64,000 nucleotides of DNA, from positions 1 to 64,000 of the forward strand of contig NZ_JEMV01000017.1 of assembly GCF_000588875.1 (NCBI RefSeq), given 5' to 3'. The DNA comes from Sphingobium sp. Ant17. GTDB lineage: Bacteria > Pseudomonadota > Alphaproteobacteria > Sphingomonadales > Sphingomonadaceae. Below, in pieces: positions 54,995 through 64,000 of this stretch. A program made the translations under genes and the position numbers. Below the pieces are notes generated by a model. That model was not told the DNA's origin and made no database searches. It saw only the letters and a program-made list of their open reading frames with translations. The first letter of the stretch is position 1; each line of letters starts with the position of its first letter.

Positions 54995-56311
54995 ATGGTC
55001 CCTCGCTATTCCCGCCCCGCAATGACCGCCCTTTGGGAGCCGGAAGCCCGCTTCAAAATCTGGTTCGAGATTGAGGCGCATGCGACGGAGAAGCTGGGCG
55101 AACTGGGCGTCGTGCCGCCCTCGGCCGCCAAGGCCCTGTGGGACTGGTGGGCGACCAACCCCGTCATCGATGTCGCCGCGATCGACGCGATCGAGGCCGT
55201 GACCAAGCATGACGTCATCGCCTTCCTCACCTGGGTTGCCGAACAAGTGGGCGACGAAGCCCGCTTCATGCATCAGGGGATGACGTCGAGCGACGTGCTC
55301 GACACCTGCCTCGCGGTCCAGCTCGCCCGCGCGTCGGATCTGCTGATCGAGGATATCGACCAGCTGCTCGCCGTCATCAAGCGCCGCGCTTTCGAACATA
55401 AGCTGACCCCGACCATCGGCCGCAGCCATGGCATCCATGCCGAACCCGTGACCTTCGGCCTCAAAATGGCCGAAGCCTATGCCGAATTTTCCCGCTGCAA
55501 GGCGCGGCTGATCGCCGCCCGCGCCGAAGTCGCCACCTGCGCTATTTCCGGCGCTGTCGGTACTTTCGCCAATATCGATCCCGCCGTCGAAGAACATGTC
55601 GCGGAAAAGCTGGGCCTCGCGATCGAACCTGTCTCGACCCAGGTCATCCCGCGCGACCGCCACGCCATGTTCTTCGCGACGCTCGGCGTCATCGCTTCGT
55701 CCATCGAACGGCTCGCCGTCGAAGTCCGCCATCTGCAGCGGACCGAAGTGCTGGAGGCGGAGGAATATTTCTCGCCCGGCCAGAAGGGTTCGTCGGCCAT
55801 GCCGCACAAGCGCAACCCGGTGCTGACCGAAAATCTGACCGGCCTTGCCCGCGTCGTGCGCGCCGCCGTCGTGCCCGCGCTCGAAAATGTCGCCCTCTGG
55901 CACGAACGCGATATCAGCCATTCGTCGGTCGAGCGGTTCTTCGGCCCCGATGCGACCATCACGCTCGACTTCGCGCTGGGTCGCCTGACCGGGGTGATCG
56001 ACAAGCTGCTCGTCTATCCCGAACGGATGATGAAGAATCTCGACAAGATGGGCGGCCTCGTCCATTCGCAGCGTGTGCTGCTCGCGCTCACGCAAGCCGG
56101 TGTCAGCCGCGAGGACAGCTATCGCTATGTCCAGCGCAACGCGATGAAAGTGTGGGAATCGGACGGTCAGCTCTCACTGCTGGAACTGCTCAAGGCCGAC
56201 ACCGACGTCACCGCCGCGCTGCCGCCCGAACAGATCGAGGAAAAATTCAACCTCGATTATCATTTCAAGCAAGTCGACACGATCTTCCACCGCGTCTTTG
56301 GCGAGGCTTGA
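54995..56311 (+). CDS. purB: Adenylosuccinate lyase
   Basis: This is a 438-residue fumarase/aspartase-superfamily lyase that acts twice in purine synthesis (SAICAR and adenylosuccinate cleavage). The signature [16 protein letters not shown] holds the catalytic serine loop; [11 protein letters not shown] and TSSDVLDT are other active-site segments. The ATG at 54995 ([14 protein letters not shown]) is the family start; a TTG at 54980 is open but less likely. It stands alone in the carbohydrate region. Confidence 0.97.
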   Translation: MVPRYSRPAMTALWEPEARFKIWFEIEAHATEKLGELGVVPPSAAKALWDWWATNPVIDVAAIDAIEAVTKHDVIAFLTWVAEQVGDEARFMHQGMTSSDVLDTCLAVQLARASDLLIEDIDQLLAVIKRRAFEHKLTPTIGRSHGIHAEPVTFGLKMAEAYAEFSRCKARLIAARAEVATCAISGAVGTFANIDPAVEEHVAEKLGLAIEPVSTQVIPRDRHAMFFATLGVIASSIERLAVEVRHLQRTEVLEAEEYFSPGQKGSSAMPHKRNPVLTENLTGLARVVRAAVVPALENVALWHERDISHSSVERFFGPDATITLDFALGRLTGVIDKLLVYPERMMKNLDKMGGLVHSQRVLLALTQAGVSREDSYRYVQRNAMKVWESDGQLSLLELLKADTDVTAALPPEQIEEKFNLDYHFKQVDTIFHRVFGEA

Positions 56312-56330
56312 TAGCAAGCTGCCCATAAAA

Positions 56331-56365
56331 CTCCTCCCCCTTAAGGGGGAGGTTGGGGTGGGGGT
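56331..56365. repeat. Palindromic extragenic repeat (CTCCCCCTTAAGGGGGAG)
   Basis: CTCCTCCCCCTTAAGGGGGA with a GGTTGGGGTGGGGG tail lies between convergent purB and lacI. It is the same family as the repeat at 5877. Confidence 0.75.
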
Positions 56366-56460
56366 GTACTGCCGCCAGCATTGACGCGCAACTTCGCCTC
56401 TGTCTCCCGCTGGGGAGATCGTCGCACGTTGGTATAAGACTTCGCCGCAAACGCGCCTTA

Positions 56461-57530
56461 TTACCGCACACCCAACCTGGGCCGCATCCTCGGCGCGGCA
56501 TCCGACTGCCGCCGCACCAGCTTATGCGCCAGCACCAGATGCTCGGACGCATGTCCGCGCCGCGCCGCCCTTTCAGCAACCGCACCAACACCTCGACGGC
56601 CGCGCGCGACATGGCGCTGATCGGCTGGCGGATGGTGGTCAGCTCGGGCCAGATGGTGGTGGCAAGCGAGGTGTCATCGAACCCGCACACCGTCAGGTCG
56701 CCCGGCACGTCAAGGCCACTACGGTGCGCGATCGCGACGGTCGCCGCCGCCATATCGTCATTGCTGGCGAAGATGGCGGTAGGCGGATCGAGCAGCGACA
56801 ATATCTGTTCGGCCGCGTCCAGCCCCGACCGGTAGGTGAAATAGCCTTGCGCGATCAGTTCGTCCAACACCGGCAGGTTCGCTTCGCTCAGCGCGGCGAG
56901 ATAGCCTTCAAACCGCTTGCCGCTGGCGGTCTGGTTGGGGTTGCCCTTGATGAAACCGATGCGCGAATGGCCCAGCGTGATCAGGTGGCGCGTCATTTCA
57001 TAGGCTGCCTGCCAGTCATCGATGCTGACCGCCGCCAGGTCGCCGGGCGCTCGTCCCGTCGCAACCGCTACGGCCGGGATGTTGGCGGCCTGCAATGCCT
57101 CGACCATTTCCTCCAGATCGCATAGCGGCGGCGGCAGGATGACGCCGTTGATCCGCCCGCGCAGCAGATGATCGACGACCGCCTTCACCGATGTCTGTTC
57201 GTCCCATTTCTCCACGACCAGGTCGACGCCGCTGCGGCTCGCCTGGTCCAGGCTACCGACCAGAAATTCGCTCAGATAAGAGGAGGACGGGTTGCTGTAG
57301 AGCAGGCCGATCCGCAGTTCATCGCCCCCCGCCAGGCTGCGTGCGGCGGCGCTCGGCGCATAGTTAAGCGCCAGGATGGCGGCATCGACCTTAGCCTTGG
57401 TCGCGGGCCGCACCACCTGCTCGCCATTGATGACCCGCGACACCGTCATGGGCGATACCCCGGCGTGGCGCGCCACGTCGTTGATCGTGGGGGCGTTGCG
57501 CTGACGGCGGGAGGATCGGGTGTCGGTCAA
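56461..57530 (-). pseudogene. LacI family transcriptional repressor, frameshifted near its C-terminus
   Basis: The N-terminal helix-turn-helix is TINDVARHAGVSPMTVSRVI and the hinge ALNYAPSAAARSLAG. A periplasmic-binding-like sugar domain follows (VCGFDDTSLATTIWPELTTI). At about 56544 one base is missing (CGTCCGAGCAT); repair restores LVLAHKLVRRQSDAAP and a stop at 56461, giving about 356 residues. Unrepaired, the frame runs on to 56265. The start is TTG 57530. It is the best candidate repressor for the two operators at 53789 and 59823, with a xylose or xylan-derived inducer. Confidence 0.88.
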
Positions 57531-57606
57531 TGCGGGGTGCTTTCAGGGCCGGTAAGGATGTCGCCGAAGTGCTAACGACATCGCCCCGCCAGATTAAAGC
57601 GAAAAA

Positions 57607-59751
57607 TCACGGATTGCCGGGCGCATAGGGGAATTTGCGCATTTTATAGGCCTCCAGGCTCTCTGGCGGCGGCGCAGCCCCGGCGGGCAGGGGGCGCTTG
57701 GCGATCGACTGGAAATAGGCGATGCTCGCATCGCGCCACCATTGGGCCTCCTTTTGCTGGATATCGAGGAAGGTCTGCGTCTGCGCAAAGCGTTCCGCAT
57801 CGATCATCGGCCGCAGCCCCTCCCACGTCGCGCGCATCCCTGCGACATAGGCGACGCCCCGGTCATAGCGATGGACCATCCCGTCCCACAGCGTTTTGCC
57901 CGACGCCAGCCGATAGTCCCAGGGCAGATGATGGAACCACAGCAAGTCGCGCTCCGGCGTCGTGCGCGGATCGGCCAGCCGCTTGGCGATCGGCGGCGCA
58001 TATTGGGCGATGGCGTTGCTGCCGGTCTTGGTCCGGTCAAAGCCGATGCCGGTCGCATCCGCCTTGTGATAATAGACCGGGTTCCATTCGGGCCGCGCCA
58101 ATTCCGATACCCAGGGGGCAGGGCCATAATGATGACCCGTGTTCATGACATGGGCGAGGCCCAGCGGCGTCATATAGTCCACCGCCGCCTCGCGCGATCC
58201 CATCATCATCGCGACCATCGGCTCGACCACCGCCTTGTCGGGCGTGAAGGTCAGCGCCGCCCATTCGCGCGCCACCGCATCGGCTGTCAGGTCGGGGTTC
58301 CAGGCCATCCGCCCGAACGCATACCAGTCCGCCTGGTTGAAGATCGACCCGCTCCAGTCGCGATCCGTGCCGATATTGGCAACGCCCGCAATGCCCGTCA
58401 GCCTATGCCCGTCCAGCGACCCGTCGATCACCTTGGCAACCGTCGATCCCTTGCCCTTGGCGAACGTATCGCTTTTCAGCGTCTCTTCGAACAACGGACC
58501 CAAATAGGTCAGATGCGTCGATTGCCCCAGATATTCCTTGGTGATCTGGAACTCCATCATCAACGGCGTCTTGGGCATCGCCCCGAACAGCGGATGAAAG
58601 GGCTCGCGCGGCTGAAAGTCGATCGCGCCATTCTTCACCTGCACGATGACATTGTCGGCGAATTGCCCATCGAGCGGCTTGAAGTCGGCATAGGCCTGTT
58701 TGGCGCGATCGTCGGGATCGTCATGGGCATAGACGAAGGCGCGCCACATCACGATCCCGCCATGCGGCTTGATCGCAGCGGCCAGCATGTTCGCGCCATC
58801 GGCATGGGTGCGGTTATAATCCTGCGGACCCGGCTGTCCCTCGCTATTGGCCTTGACCAGGAAGCCGCCAAAATCGGGGATCGCCGCGTAAACCTCGTCG
58901 GCCTTGGCCTTCCACCAGGCGGCAACGGTCGGATCGAGCGGATCGGCGGTCTTGAGCCCATCCAACTCCATAGGCGCGGTCCATTTGACCGATAGGTAAA
59001 CCTTGATCCCATAGGGCCGAAACACATTGGCCAGCGCCGCCGCCTTGGCGATATAGGGCGCGGTCAGGCTGTCCGACTTGGCATTCACATTGTTGAGGAC
59101 GGTGCCGTTGATGCCGATCGACGCATTGGCGCGGGCATAGTCGGTATAGCGCGGCCCCTTCCAGTCGGGCAGCCGCCACCAGTCCCAGATCGACGACCCC
59201 GAATAGCCCCGTTCCACCGTGCCATCCAGATTGTCCCAATGGTTGAGCAGGCGCAGGTCGATGCGCGGCGCGCTGCGCACATTGATGGCGTCAAGCGCCG
59301 CGCCTGACTGTGCCAGCCGCAGCCAGCGGAACGCGCCATGCAGCAACCCGCTGTCGCTGTTCGCGGCGATCAGCGTGACCGGCTTGCCCTCGACCCGAAT
59401 CGATCGGATCGCATAGCCTTCGCGGCCAAGGTCATTCGTTTTGACCGGGAGGGCAGGCGCGGTCTTTGGCGTCGCCAGCCACAGGGCTCCGGGCTGGATC
59501 GTATCCGACAGGGCCGGTGAAGTCCCGGTCATGCCGCCAACGCCGCGCTGCAACTCGTCGCGTATGGCCTGCATCGTCGCGCTGTCGCCCGGCGCCATGA
59601 TCACGTTCGCATGCGCCGCAATCCGCGCCGCCGCCGCACCGTCTGCCGGCCGGTAGCGCAGCCACAGATCATAGCCATCCTCGGCCCGCGCCACAGGCGT
59701 CAGGCTCATCATGGCCATGGCCAATATCCAGCAAATCAGGCGCGCGATCAT
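57607..59751 (-). CDS. Alpha-glucuronidase, GH67
   Basis: This is a 714-residue GH67 enzyme that removes (4-O-methyl-)glucuronic acid from xylo-oligosaccharides. The N-terminus is a signal peptide (LICWILAMAMMSLTPVARA), so it acts in the periplasm or outside. GLNHWDNLDGTVERGY-like (LLNHWDNLDGTVERGYSG) and the catalytic-acid region VKANSEGQPGPQDYNRTHAD are diagnostic. Length fits the family. It is divergent from the GH3 gene, sharing the operator between them. Confidence 0.93.
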   Translation of the reverse strand: MIARLICWILAMAMMSLTPVARAEDGYDLWLRYRPADGAAAARIAAHANVIMAPGDSATMQAIRDELQRGVGGMTGTSPALSDTIQPGALWLATPKTAPALPVKTNDLGREGYAIRSIRVEGKPVTLIAANSDSGLLHGAFRWLRLAQSGAALDAINVRSAPRIDLRLLNHWDNLDGTVERGYSGSSIWDWWRLPDWKGPRYTDYARANASIGINGTVLNNVNAKSDSLTAPYIAKAAALANVFRPYGIKVYLSVKWTAPMELDGLKTADPLDPTVAAWWKAKADEVYAAIPDFGGFLVKANSEGQPGPQDYNRTHADGANMLAAAIKPHGGIVMWRAFVYAHDDPDDRAKQAYADFKPLDGQFADNVIVQVKNGAIDFQPREPFHPLFGAMPKTPLMMEFQITKEYLGQSTHLTYLGPLFEETLKSDTFAKGKGSTVAKVIDGSLDGHRLTGIAGVANIGTDRDWSGSIFNQADWYAFGRMAWNPDLTADAVAREWAALTFTPDKAVVEPMVAMMMGSREAAVDYMTPLGLAHVMNTGHHYGPAPWVSELARPEWNPVYYHKADATGIGFDRTKTGSNAIAQYAPPIAKRLADPRTTPERDLLWFHHLPWDYRLASGKTLWDGMVHRYDRGVAYVAGMRATWEGLRPMIDAERFAQTQTFLDIQQKEAQWWRDASIAYFQSIAKRPLPAGAAPPPESLEAYKMRKFPYAPGNP

Positions 59752-59822
59752 CCGTCCCTCTCCATCGCGTCGGCTTCGTCAGCCCGCTATCGGGCATTGA
59801 CAAGCGCGACTTGTCTTACCAA

Positions 59823-59836
59823 TGGTAACGCTATCA
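59823..59836 (+). promoter_or_regulatory. LacI-type operator between the glucuronidase and GH3 genes
   Basis: TGGTAACGCTATCA is an imperfect palindrome and differs by one base from the core in the xylX operator. It lies 72 bases upstream of the glucuronidase start and about 120 upstream of GH3, with a TTGACA hexamer at 59797-59802, so one repressor could control both directions. Confidence 0.65.
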
Positions 59837-59956
59837 GTTCTAATCGGGCAAGCAGAAACGTGATAGCTCGGCAAAATTGGAGAGGCACGTCATGAACCAC
59901 CCCCGTAAGATATCGATCCGGGCGGCGATTTCCATCGTCCTGATGGTGCAACAGCC

Positions 59957-62325
59957 ATGACCTTTGCTCGACGCCAGGCGCTTGGCCTGCTCGCTTCCAC
60001 CTCGCTCCTGTCGGCGACTCCGGCCATGGCCGCCACAAAGGGCGGCCCGCTCTACAAGGACGCAACCGCGCCGATCGACCTGCGCGTGCGCGACCTGCTC
60101 GGCCGCATGACGCTGGAGGAAAAAGTCGGCCAGATCATCGCGCTCTGGGCGACCAAGGCCGACATCATGGATGGCCTGACCTTCTCCCCCGCCAAGGCGA
60201 GCAAAGCCTATCCGGCGAGCTTTGGCCAGATCACCCGCCCGTCCGACAAGCGCGGCGCGCCTGATGGGTCGCAACAGGCGGGCGGCGTCGGCGCGCGCTG
60301 GCGCACCCCGGCGGACACGGTGGCCTTCATCACCGCGATCCAGAAATGGGCGATCGAGGAAACCCGACTCGGCATCCCCGTGCTGTTCCATGAGGAATCG
60401 CTGCATGGCTATATGGCGACCGAGGCCACCAGCTTCCCGATGGCGATCGGCCTGGCGGGCAGTTTCGACCGCCAGCTAATGCACGACATCCAATCCGTCA
60501 CCGCCCGCGAAGTCCGCGCCCGTGGCGTGCATCTCGCTCTGTCCCCGGTGGTCGACATCGCCCGCGATCCGCGCTGGGGCCGCATCGAGGAAACCTTTGG
60601 CGAAGATCCCTATCTGTGCGGCGAAATGGGCGTCGCCGCCGTGCTGGGCCTGCAGGGCGAAAGCAAGCAGCTTGGCCCGGACAAGGTGATGGCGACGCTC
60701 AAACATATGACCGGCCACGGCCAACCCGAAAGCGGCCAGAATATCGCGCCCGCGTCGATCTCGGAGCGCGAATTGCGCGAGAATTTCTTTCCGCCCTTCC
60801 GCGAAGTCGTCCGCCGCACCGGCATCGCCGCCGTCATGCCCAGCTATAATGAAATCGATGGCGTCCCCAGTCACCAGAGCACATGGCTGCTCGGCGACAT
60901 CTTGCGCGGCGAATGGCATTTCGACGGCGCGGTGGTCAGCGATTATGGCGCGGTCCACGAACTCGACACCATCCATCATGTTCAGCCCGACCCGGAAGCA
61001 TCGGCCCGAGCCGCGTTGCGCGCCGGGGTGGATTGCGAACTGCCCGATGGCCTGACCTATCGGACGCTGGTGAGCCAAGTGCGCGCCGGAAAGGTGCCGG
61101 TCGAAGCGGTGGATATGGCCGTGCGCCGCATGTTGACGCTCAAATTCCGCGCGGGCCTGTTCGAAAATCCCTGGCCGCGTCAGGATTATGCCACGCTGAC
61201 CGGCAACGCCGAAGCGCGCGCCCTCGCTTTGAAGGCGGCGCACAAGTCGATCGCGCTGCTCAAGAATGACGGCACGCTGCCCCTGACGGCGGGCGCGCAC
61301 AAGCGCGTCGCGGTGATCGGTCCCAATGCCGCCGTCGCGCGCCTTGGCGGCTATTCCTCTATCCCGCGTCAGGAAGTGTCGCTGCTCGAAGGCATAGAGG
61401 CCAAGCTCAAGGGCAAGGCGCAGGTGTCCATGCCCAGGGCGTCTTCATCACCCAGAGCGAGGATCGGTCGGCCGACGACGTGCTGCTCGCTGATCCCGCG
61501 AAGAACCGCGCCTTGATCGCCCAGGCGGTCGAGGTCGCGAGCAGCGCCGATATCATCCTCCTCGCGATCGGCGACACCGAACAGACCAGCCGCGAAGGCT
61601 TTGCCAAGAACCATCTGGGCGATCGCACCAGCCTCGATCTGCTGGGCGAACAGAATGACCTGTTCGTGGCGATGAAGGCGACCGGCAAGCCCGTCATCGT
61701 CTGCGCCATCAACGGTCGCCCGCCCAGCTATCCCACCGTCGTGGAGGGCGCGAACGCGCTGATCGAATGCTGGTATCCGGGGCAGGAGGGCGGCACGGCC
61801 ATGGCCGACATTCTGTTCGGCGACGTCAATCCCGGCGCAAAGCTGCCCGTCACTGTTGTGCGGAATGAAGGGCAGATCCCGCTCTTCTACAACCGCAAGC
61901 CATCCACCGGTCGCGGCTATTTGTTCGCGAAAAATACACCGCTCTTTCCGTTCGGCTTTGGGCTTAGCTACACCCGCTTCACCTTCGGCAAACCCCGCCT
62001 GTCCGCCCCGCGTATCGGCATAGGCGGACAGGTGACGGTCGAGGTCGATGTCCGCAATGTGGGCGACAGGGCCGGGGACGAAGTCGTCCAGCTCTATGTT
62101 CGCGATCAGGTCGCCAGCGTCACCCGCCCGATCAAGGAATTGAAAGGGTTCGAGCGCGTCACCCTCGCGCCGGGCGAGAGCCGGACCGTGCGCCTGACGC
62201 TTGGCCCCGACGCCTTTGCGCTGTGGAATCTCGACATGGACGAAGTGGTCGAACCCGGCCTGTTCGACATCATGGTCGGGCCGGACAGCGAAAATCTTCA
62301 GACCGTCACCCTTGAAATCCTTTGA
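59957..62325 (+). pseudogene. Exported GH3 beta-xylosidase/beta-glucosidase, broken by a one-base deletion
   Basis: The enzyme has a twin-arginine-like signal (FARRQALGLLAS, cleavage near ATPAMA). The N-terminal GH3 barrel includes FGEDPYLCGEMGVA, ATLKHMTGHGQPESG and the nucleophile Asp in AVVSDYGAVHEL. At about 61425 the frame shifts (CAGGTGTCC, one base short); repair joins KAQVVHAQGVF to ITQSEDRSADDVLLAD and restores the C-terminal domains including PFGFGLSYT and the fibronectin-like end. Total about 789 residues, typical of GH3. In this locus it probably trims xylo-oligosaccharides to xylose. Confidence 0.9.
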
Positions 62326-62339
62326 ACAGGACCGCGCAC

Positions 62340-63551
62340 ATGCCCAAAATTCTTGATGCCAAGGTCATCGTCACTTGCCCCGGCCGCAATTTCGTCACGT
62401 TGAAGATCATCACCGAAGACGGCGTCTATGGCCTTGGCGACGCGACGCTCAACGGCCGCGAACTGGCGGTGGCCAGCTATTTGCAGGACCATGTCATTCC
62501 CTGCCTGATCGGTCGCGACGCGCACCGGATCGAGGATATCTGGCAATATCTCTATAAGGGCGCCTATTGGCGCCGCGGGCCGGTCACCATGTCGGCGATC
62601 GCCGCCGTCGATACCGCGCTCTGGGATATCAAGGGCAAGTTGGCGGGCCTGCCGGTCTATCAATTGCTTGGTGGAGCCAGCCGCGAAAATGTGATGGTCT
62701 ATGGCCATGCCAACGGCACCACGATCGAGGATACGGTGCGGGTCGCGCTCGATTATCAACGGCAGGGCTATAAGGCGATCCGCATCCAGTGCGGCGTCCC
62801 CGGCATGGCGTCCACTTATGGCGTGTCCAAGGACAAATATTTCTACGAACCCGCCGACGCCGATCTGCCGACCGAAAATGTCTGGAACACCTCCAAATAT
62901 ATGCGCGTCGTGCCCGAATTGTTCAAAGCCGCGCGCGAGGCGCTGGGCTGGGACGTCCATCTGCTGCACGATATCCACCATCGCCTGACCCCGGTCGAGG
63001 CCGGGCGGCTGGGCAAGGATCTGGAACCCTATCGCCCCTTCTGGCTGGAGGATGCGACGCCCGCCGAAAACCAGGAAGCGTTCAAGCTGATCCGCCAGCA
63101 CACCACGACGCCGCTCGCCGTAGGCGAAATCTTCAACTCCATCCACGACTGCCGCGAGCTGATCGAAAACCAGCTGATCGACTATATCCGGGCCACCGTG
63201 GTCCATGCAGGCGGCATCAGCCATCTGCGCAAGATCGCGAACCTGGCCGATCTCTATCAGGTCCGCACCGGCTGCCACGGCGCGACCGACCTGTCGCCGG
63301 TCTGCATGGCCGCCGCGCTGCATTTCGACCTGTCGGTGCCGAACTTCGGCGTACAGGAATATATGCGCCACACGCCCGAAACCGACGCGGTCTTCCCCCA
63401 CGCCTACACGTTTGCGGACGGCGCGATGCATCCCGGCGAAGCACCGGGCCTTGGCGTCGACATCGACGAGGAACTGGCCGCGAAATATGAGTATAGCCGG
63501 GCCTTCCTGCCGGTAAACCGGCTGGAAGACGGCACGATGTTCAATTGGTGA
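62340..63551 (+). CDS. D-mannonate dehydratase ManD (enolase superfamily)
   Basis: This is a 403-residue enolase-superfamily acid-sugar dehydratase. It starts [21 protein letters not shown] and has metal ligands in [21 protein letters not shown] and AVGEIFNS; the end [21 protein letters not shown] followed by DGTMFNW is the ManD ending, almost as in the characterised Novosphingobium enzyme. ManD turns D-mannonate to 2-keto-3-deoxygluconate, the step after glucuronate isomerisation and reduction. It follows GH3 by 14 bases, tying glucuronic acid release to its catabolism. Confidence 0.93.
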   Translation: MPKILDAKVIVTCPGRNFVTLKIITEDGVYGLGDATLNGRELAVASYLQDHVIPCLIGRDAHRIEDIWQYLYKGAYWRRGPVTMSAIAAVDTALWDIKGKLAGLPVYQLLGGASRENVMVYGHANGTTIEDTVRVALDYQRQGYKAIRIQCGVPGMASTYGVSKDKYFYEPADADLPTENVWNTSKYMRVVPELFKAAREALGWDVHLLHDIHHRLTPVEAGRLGKDLEPYRPFWLEDATPAENQEAFKLIRQHTTTPLAVGEIFNSIHDCRELIENQLIDYIRATVVHAGGISHLRKIANLADLYQVRTGCHGATDLSPVCMAAALHFDLSVPNFGVQEYMRHTPETDAVFPHAYTFADGAMHPGEAPGLGVDIDEELAAKYEYSRAFLPVNRLEDGTMFNW

Positions 63552-63577
63552 TGGGGTGAATTGCCCCTAAGCAGTTT

Positions 63578-63666
63578 CGTCATTCCCGCGAAGGCGGGAA
63601 CCCATCTCCCGTCATAGCGGCGATGGACAGGGCCGGAGATGGATCCCCGCCTTCGCGGGGATGACG
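63578..63666. repeat. Inverted pair of CGTCATTCCCGCGAA repeats
   Basis: CGTCATTCCCGCGAAGGCGG (continuing to CATCTCC) at 63578-63609 faces its near-perfect reverse complement at 63635-63666. It sits inside the manD-transporter gap of a plus-strand operon and could lower expression of the transporter or stabilise upstream mRNA. Confidence 0.85.
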
Positions 63667-63684
63667 ACGTATTTGGAGAGGCCA

Positions 63685-64000
63685 ATGAGTAACCCGACCA
63701 TCCCCAAACCCTCCGGCAAAGTCCGCTGGATCGTCTGCGCTTTGCTCTTCTTCGCTGTCGTGCTCAGCTATGTCGATCGCCTCGTCCTGCCGACGCTCAA
63801 GCCCGATCTTCAGGCGCGCTATAGCTGGAGCGAGAGCGGCTATGCCGACCTCGCCATCTGGTTTCAGGCGGGCTATGGCATTTCCTACGTCTTTTTCGGC
63901 CGCCTGATCGACAAGATCGGCGCGCGGGCCGGCTATACCCTGGCGGTGTCGCTGTGGACCATCGGCCATGTCGCGCACATCTTCTTCACCTCGACCGCGG
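63685..64000 (+). CDS. MFS transporter, hexuronate-type (3' end outside window)
   Basis: The first 105 codons of an MFS permease are present. It starts MSNPTIPKPSGKVRW, helix 1 is IVCALLFFAVVLSYVDRLVL, and helix 2 with FQAGYGISYVFFGRLIDKIGAR is the anion/hexuronate (ExuT-like) pattern. GGAGAGG precedes the ATG. The position after manD suggests D-glucuronate or a related acid as substrate. The rest is not in the window. Confidence 0.82.
   Translation, partial: MSNPTIPKPSGKVRWIVCALLFFAVVLSYVDRLVLPTLKPDLQARYSWSESGYADLAIWFQAGYGISYVFFGRLIDKIGARAGYTLAVSLWTIGHVAHIFFTSTA

Noticed and set aside
59797-59825. Sigma-70 promoter at TTGACA 59797 for the GH3 gene
   Set aside because: No acceptable -10 hexamer at 16-18 bases; kept only as context for the operator.

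Overview
The window looks like the chromosome of a sphingomonad alphaproteobacterium, probably Sphingobium or a close relative, with the end of an integrated conjugative element at its left edge. Support for the host assignment: GC-rich sequence; sphingomonad-type versions of TrcR (DUF1013), DUF1465, DUF465 and a Cys-poor DksA; a Novosphingobium-type D-mannonate dehydratase; and many dispersed palindromic extragenic repeats of two families (CGTCATTCCCGCGAA... and CTCCCCTTAAGGGGAGGTTGGGG...).

Layout. 1-3700: the end of a trb-type conjugation module (trbL partial, trbF, trbG, trbI, DUF2274), closed by a terminator. 3700-4000: a gene-poor junction with a TTTTTAT heptamer that could be the right attachment site. 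4-23 kb: chromosomal housekeeping, including a HisKA_2 sensor kinase, bamD, recN, a lipase-like hydrolase, clpA, a quinone oxidoreductase, an AT-richer orphan gene (12273), an LpxH-like phosphoesterase with a GT4 glycosyltransferase, trcR, an acyl-CoA ligase, msrA, the t6A enzyme, a DUF815 ATPase, a PQQ-type sugar dehydrogenase and small genes. 22-37 kb: argC, an NlpC/P60 peptidase, a MarR regulator, an M17 aminopeptidase, rimO, a K+ channel, an nlpD-like gene, surE, serS, a host-attachment-family protein, a Ser-rich PEP-CTERM protein, dksA, PilZ, a DUF465 pair and DUF1465. 37-49 kb: tamA-tamB (outer-membrane biogenesis), serine deaminase, an OMP, a thioesterase, a repeat-rich island carrying an orphan CDI-immunity-like gene, then pyrF and lapA.

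48.6-64 kb is a carbohydrate region built for glucuronoxylan. A minus-strand operon reads xylX, xylB, xylC, a sugar-porter MFS and an aldose 1-epimerase, which is part of the oxidative (Weimberg) D-xylose pathway. Beyond small genes and purB lie a LacI repressor and a GH67 alpha-glucuronidase (minus strand), divergent from a GH3 beta-xylosidase/glucosidase, manD and a hexuronate-type MFS transporter (plus strand). Near-identical LacI-type palindromes (core TGGTARCGCTATCA) lie upstream of xylX and between the glucuronidase and GH3 genes, linking the two units into one regulon. Extracellular or periplasmic hydrolases would release xylose and (methyl)glucuronic acid, which are then oxidised via the Xyl enzymes and via mannonate.

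A data-quality pattern matters for every reader: nine genes (bamD, DUF815, pepA, rimO, surE, DUF1465, pyrF, lacI, GH3) are each broken by exactly one missing base, usually explicable as loss of one base from a short homopolymer. None has an insertion. Several are essential or housekeeping genes. These are most likely sequencing or assembly deletions, not real pseudogenes; they are given here as single reconstructed loci. No rRNA, tRNA, CRISPR array or insertion sequence was recognised.
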